A DNA stretch of 10,573 nt from Verrucomicrobia bacterium TMED44. Lineage in GTDB: Bacteria; Verrucomicrobiota; Verrucomicrobiia; Opitutales; Seribacteraceae. The notes beneath the pieces are model-generated. The model saw only the letters and a program-made list of their open reading frames with translations, searched no databases and was not told the DNA's origin. A program made the position numbers and the translations under genes. Every line of letters starts with the position of its first letter. Positions within the stretch are counted from its first letter, which is position 1. Positions 7,484 to 10,573 of the stretch are shown piece by piece. The stretch is taken from positions 12,884 to 23,456 of the forward strand of contig NHCX01000055.1 of NCBI GenBank assembly GCA_002168015.1, given 5' to 3'.

Positions 7484-7647
7484 TTCTTTTATAGCGATTT
7501 CTCAAAGAGGGGGCAAAGTCAAATCTTGGTTCTTTTCAATTTATCGAACTCTTTTGCTTGCCAAGAATCAAGTGCTCGTCCCTTTTTTAAAGGATCAAAA
7601 AAAGAAATCACATCACAGCCCTAACAGCCAAGATTAAATATCATTTT
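7484..7647. promoter_or_regulatory. Divergent intergenic region between the two importer operons
   Basis: These 164 bases separate the first gene of each arm and must hold the promoters for both unless transcription comes from farther away. It is richer in A and T than the genes. No pair of -35 and -10 boxes with good spacing stands out; the best minus-strand pair, TTGGCA (7559-7564) and TAAATT (7538-7543), has a short 15-base spacer. A short motif, RCCAAGAWT, occurs at three places, and a small perfect hairpin (CCTTT TTT AAAGG) lies at 7581-7593. Shared regulation of the two arms is plausible but not shown. Confidence 0.5.
7519..7638. repeat. Three copies of a CCAAGA(T/A)T motif, possible operator sites
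   Basis: The 12-mers ACCAAGATTTGA (minus strand, 7519-7530), GCCAAGAATCAA (plus, 7560-7571) and GCCAAGATTAAA (plus, 7627-7638) share the pattern RCCAAGAWTNRA. The first two also form an imperfect inverted repeat: CTTGGTTCTT at 7525-7534 against AAGAATCAAG at 7563-7572, with one G-T mismatch. The third with the first gives a perfect 8-base inverted pair. A shared regulator is a guess. The core CCAAGATT also occurs in coding DNA near 4833, so chance is possible. Confidence 0.3.
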
Positions 7648-9549
7648 GTGACGGTTTTCTTTTCCCTGCTGGCGTTTTCATGCGGAGAGAACAGCAGCGT
7701 GGACGAAGCTTCCCGCGAAGGAATTCTGATTATGGGTAATAGTGGCGAACCCAAGGGACTGGATCCACATATTGTAAGTGGCGTACTGGAGAGCAATGTC
7801 ATTCGTTCCCTTTTCGAGGGATTGGTGGAAGCCCATCCATCAAAGGACGGAATCGCCCTGCCAGGGGTCGCGGAAAAATGGTATCCCGTGAATTCCAAAC
7901 GGCCAGATGAATGGATATTTGAACTTCGTAAAGATGCTCAGTGGTCGGATGGAAAACCCCTGACCGCGAATGACTTTCTTTTCTCCTTTCGCCGGCTACT
8001 TACCCCTGGCCTCGCCTCCGATTATTCTTTTATGCTTTATTACATTAAGGACGCCGAGTTCTATCATAAGTCCCAGCGTTCCTACCTGCTCTATCGAAAT
8101 GACCCTACTTTTACCGAGGACTGGTGGGATTCTTTGAAGGAAGTCAACTTTGGCCCCAATGAAAAAGCGGAAGAAGGCTCTTTTAATTTTATCGGACTCG
8201 ACAAGTTAAACCTGGGTCAACTGGAGAAGCTTCTGAAAAATTCATCCCTTTTCGATTGGCCATCCACCCTCTCTACAAAAATTCGACGCTCCCTTGTGTT
8301 AAAAAACCTCACTTTTGAAAAAAAAGATCGGGGAGCCTTGAAAGATCATGAATTAAAGGACCTCTGGGAACTCATTGACTTTGGGGCTAGTGCACCCGAC
8401 AAACATACCCTAAAAGTGAAGCTCAATTCACCTATTCCTTTTTTACCCGAGATCACCAAGCACTATACCTGGTACCCAGTTCCAAAGCATGTGGTTCTTA
8501 AACATGGCAATATCGGTGAACGTTTCACCAAGTGGACCAAACCTGAAAACCTAGTCGGTAATGGTGCCTTTGTCTTAAAATCCTGGCGTTTCAATGACCA
8601 TATTGAGGTGAGTCGCAACCCGAACTACTGGGACAAGGACAATGTCGGTATCAACGGCATCCGCTTTCTTCCTATTGGTAACCTTTACACCGAGGACCGG
8701 ATGTATTTTGACGGACAAATGCATGTGACCTACAGCATTGCCTCCGAACTTATTGAATATTCCCGGGAAAAATATCCGGAACATGTGCGGAGCGAGCTCT
8801 ACCTTGGCACTTATTTTATCCGTACCAATGTGTCCAATGAACCCTTCACCGACCCCCGCGTACGCCTTGCCTTTTCGTACGCGCTCAATCAAAAATCCCT
8901 CATCGATAATGTATTAAAAGGCGGACAGAAGCCTGCCAGTGGACTGGTCCCTCCTTTTGGCAATTACCCTGCATCCGATGTCGTGACCTTTGACCCTGAA
9001 CTTGCCCGTAAATTGCTCGCCGATGCTGGGTACCCTGGAGGTAAGGGGCTCCCTGACATTGAATTTCTGACCACAGACAAAGAATCCTCCAAGGTTACCG
9101 CAGAGGCCCTGCAGGCGATGTGGAAAGAACACCTCGGAGCCACGATTAAAATCAAACAAATGGAATGGACATCTTACATCACCGCGATGTTTGACAAGGA
9201 TTATGACATGGCCGCGGGAGGATGGATAGGAGATTATATGGATCCCCTGACATTCTTAGACATGTGGATGAAAGGAGTCGGCAACAACCGCACTGGTTGG
9301 CACAATGAAGAATTTGAGAAGATTCTCGGTGTAGCCGCTCAAACCGGTGAACCTAAAAAACGATATGAATTGCTTGCCCAAGCTGAATCGCTTTTCCTTG
9401 AAGAACGTCCCATTCTCCCGGTTTACTGGTATACCCGAAATTATCTCCTCCATCCCGATGTGAAAGGCTGGAGTCCGCTTCTTCTCGATAACCATCCGTA
9501 TAAGTTCCTCCGCTTGGAACCGGACCCAATAAACAGGGAGGACCGATAA
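7648..9549 (+). CDS. oppA: Oligopeptide-binding lipoprotein OppA (SBP family 5)
   Basis: This is the extracytoplasmic receptor of the second importer, binding oligopeptides for the OppB/OppC channel encoded next. Clear OppA phrases appear in order: GEPKGLDPHIVSGVLESNVI (34-53), LFEGLVEA, LPGVAEKW, WIFELRKDAQWSDGKPLTAN, NGAFVLKSW, RNPNYW, FTDPRVRLAFSYALNQK (400-416) and GGWIGDYMDPLTFLDMW (524-540). D529 in GDYMDP aligns by motif with the OppA aspartate (D419 in Salmonella) known to hold the peptide amino group. The total of 633 residues exceeds the usual 540; the extra lies at about 140-247, a charged helical insertion. LLAFSC at 7-12 is a lipobox, so C12 should carry lipid. From the GTG at 7648-7650 the signal peptide is only 11 residues with no basic residue and no ribosome site upstream. 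The frame is open back to 7591, so the start may lie upstream at a rare codon such as ATT 7633 (giving KYHFVTVFF). Confidence 0.92.
   Translation: MTVFFSLLAFSCGENSSVDEASREGILIMGNSGEPKGLDPHIVSGVLESNVIRSLFEGLVEAHPSKDGIALPGVAEKWYPVNSKRPDEWIFELRKDAQWSDGKPLTANDFLFSFRRLLTPGLASDYSFMLYYIKDAEFYHKSQRSYLLYRNDPTFTEDWWDSLKEVNFGPNEKAEEGSFNFIGLDKLNLGQLEKLLKNSSLFDWPSTLSTKIRRSLVLKNLTFEKKDRGALKDHELKDLWELIDFGASAPDKHTLKVKLNSPIPFLPEITKHYTWYPVPKHVVLKHGNIGERFTKWTKPENLVGNGAFVLKSWRFNDHIEVSRNPNYWDKDNVGINGIRFLPIGNLYTEDRMYFDGQMHVTYSIASELIEYSREKYPEHVRSELYLGTYFIRTNVSNEPFTDPRVRLAFSYALNQKSLIDNVLKGGQKPASGLVPPFGNYPASDVVTFDPELARKLLADAGYPGGKGLPDIEFLTTDKESSKVTAEALQAMWKEHLGATIKIKQMEWTSYITAMFDKDYDMAAGGWIGDYMDPLTFLDMWMKGVGNNRTGWHNEEFEKILGVAAQTGEPKKRYELLAQAESLFLEERPILPVYWYTRNYLLHPDVKGWSPLLLDNHPYKFLRLEPDPINREDR
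9537..9541 (+). promoter_or_regulatory. Ribosome binding site of oppB (GGAGG)
   Basis: GGAGG lies within the last codons of oppA, 9 bases before the GTG at 9551-9553. It is the clearest Shine-Dalgarno sequence with normal spacing in the window and it supports the GTG as the start of oppB. Confidence 0.75.
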
Positions 9550-9550
9550 A

Positions 9551-10480
9551 GTGCCACGCTTTCTCATCGATCGATTACTTCAAGGAGTGCTTGTTTTATT
9601 TGCCCTCTACACCATTACTTTTTTTCTCGCTAAGGCCATGCCGGGTGAACCATTTACTTCCGAGAAAAATATTTCAGCTGAAACAAAAGCGAACATACGC
9701 AAACTCTATGGCTTGGATAAACCGATTTGGGAACAATACCTGGCTTACCCTAAAAATATTATAACCGAGGGATCATTTGGAATTTCCACCAGTAAAGGAA
9801 GGCCAGTGATCGATATCATTGCTCAGTCTTTCCCCAATTCTCTTATTCTGGGTCTCTGTGCATTGGGATTTGCAATTGGCATAGGAGTGCCCATTGGCAT
9901 TCTTTCTGCCGTTCGAAAAAACAGCTGGATAGACTGGGCTTGTATGACCGTGGCAATGGTGGGTATCTGCATCCCATCTTTTACGATAGGCCCGCTACTT
10001 CAAATCTATGTCGCGGCTCATATACCTGGACTCAAAGTGGCTGGATGGGGAAACCTCGTGGATATCCTTCTTCCCTCCTTTACTTTGGGGTTGGTTTCCG
10101 CTGCTTATCTGGCCCGACTGACAAGGGGAGGAATTCTTGAAGTCCTGTCGCAGGATTTCGTTCGAACGGTCCGAGCAAAAGGAGTGCACCCGATTCAAGT
10201 TATTCTTAAACATACGCTGCGTGGTGGACTCCTCCCTGCAGTCGCTTACCTTGGCCCAGCTTTCGCTGCCTTGATTAGTGGATCATTTATTGTGGAGACG
10301 ATCTTTCAGGTTCCGGGTATGGGGCAACATTTCGTCAATGCAGCCACCACAAGGGATGAATTTCTTCTTTTAGGCTTATCCTTATTTTTCGGATTCCTGA
10401 TTGTGATTATGAACCTGCTAGCTGATCTACTCACTGGATTATTGGATCCTCGGGTGAGGCATACTGGAGGGGATGATTAA
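9551..10480 (+). CDS. oppB: Oligopeptide ABC transporter permease OppB
   Basis: This is the first inner-membrane channel subunit of the second importer. It follows the family layout: MPRFLIDRLLQGVLVLFALY with the first membrane segment at about 9-28, then MPGEPF and the loop motif LYGLDKPIWEQYL (52-64) and GSFGISTSKGRPVIDII. Five further membrane segments lie at about 97-120, 130-155, 170-190, 228-250 and 271-296. The ATPase-docking EAA loop is DFVRTVRAKGVHPIQVILKH (202-221), and the protein ends with LLDPRVRH. Its 309 residues match the usual OppB length, and its outer loop has no EF-hand insertion, unlike the YejB-like paralogue on the other arm. GTG start, one base after the oppA stop, behind a good GGAGG. 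The 3' end overlaps the next gene's possible ATG. Confidence 0.95.
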   Translation: MPRFLIDRLLQGVLVLFALYTITFFLAKAMPGEPFTSEKNISAETKANIRKLYGLDKPIWEQYLAYPKNIITEGSFGISTSKGRPVIDIIAQSFPNSLILGLCALGFAIGIGVPIGILSAVRKNSWIDWACMTVAMVGICIPSFTIGPLLQIYVAAHIPGLKVAGWGNLVDILLPSFTLGLVSAAYLARLTRGGILEVLSQDFVRTVRAKGVHPIQVILKHTLRGGLLPAVAYLGPAFAALISGSFIVETIFQVPGMGQHFVNAATTRDEFLLLGLSLFFGFLIVIMNLLADLLTGLLDPRVRHTGGDD

Positions 10481-10573
10481 AAAGATGGATGAACAATCCT
10501 CAAAGGTTCCGCAAGGCTCCTCTCTTTGGAAGGACGCCCGATCACGCATGGCGAAAAATAAATTCGCTATGGG
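10473..10573 (+). CDS. oppC: Oligopeptide ABC transporter permease OppC, N-terminus only
   Basis: Only the first 33 or so codons are in the window. The phrase SLWKDARSRMAKNKFAMG is the typical cytoplasmic lead-in to the first membrane helix of OppC/DppC permeases, and the position directly after oppB fits. The start is either ATG 10473-10475, overlapping the oppB stop as ATGATTAA, or ATG 10485-10487 (MDEQSSKVPQ). GGAGG at 10466-10470 is rather close to the first and far from the second, so the choice is open. The membrane segments and EAA loop lie past the right edge. Confidence 0.85.
   Translation, partial: MIKKMDEQSSKVPQGSSLWKDARSRMAKNKFAM

Noticed and set aside
7581..7593. Small palindrome CCTTTTTTAAAGG in the intergenic region
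   Set aside because: A five-pair A/T-rich stem is likely by chance in AT-rich DNA, and it is not followed by a T run on the strand that would need one.

Overview
The window holds two peptide-type ABC importers encoded back to back and transcribed outward from a shared 164-base intergenic region (7484-7647). Likely host: a Gram-negative bacterium of moderate GC content, probably a marine Verrucomicrobiota (Opitutae-like). This is inferred from the lipoprotein-type binding proteins, weak Shine-Dalgarno sequences, frequent GTG starts and protein style. No rRNA or other marker gene is present, so the taxonomy is tentative.

Left arm (minus strand, 7483 down to 1). Five tightly packed genes encode one complete importer: yejB-like permease, yejE-like permease, yejA-like lipoprotein and two ATPases of OppD and OppF type. 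The two permeases and the binding protein resemble the Yej branch of peptide importers (YejABEF). The ATPase is not the fused YejF; it is two separate proteins with OppD/OppF-type C-terminal tails. Gaps are 4 to 18 bases, with one 8-base overlap, which indicates one operon. About 85 bases downstream lies a gene for a secreted tetratricopeptide-like protein. It is interrupted by an apparent one-base frameshift and runs off the left edge.

Right arm (plus strand, 7648 to 10573). Three genes of a second, Opp-type importer are visible: oppA, oppB and the start of oppC. Its ATPases, if it has its own, lie beyond the window.

The most unusual item is in the YejB-like permease. Its extracytoplasmic loop after the first membrane helix carries an insertion of about 130 residues with two textbook EF-hand calcium-binding loops, which suggests a calcium-binding accessory domain built into the channel subunit. 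Other oddities are: both ATPases lack the two central cysteines of the usual OppD/OppF C-terminal motif and share an HWVxACPxC ending; a 12-base tandem repeat codes for a charged helical linker in the YejA-like lipoprotein; the right-arm OppA has a doubtful start; and a short motif occurs three times in the divergent intergenic region. No RNA gene, CRISPR array, insertion sequence or convincing terminator was seen.
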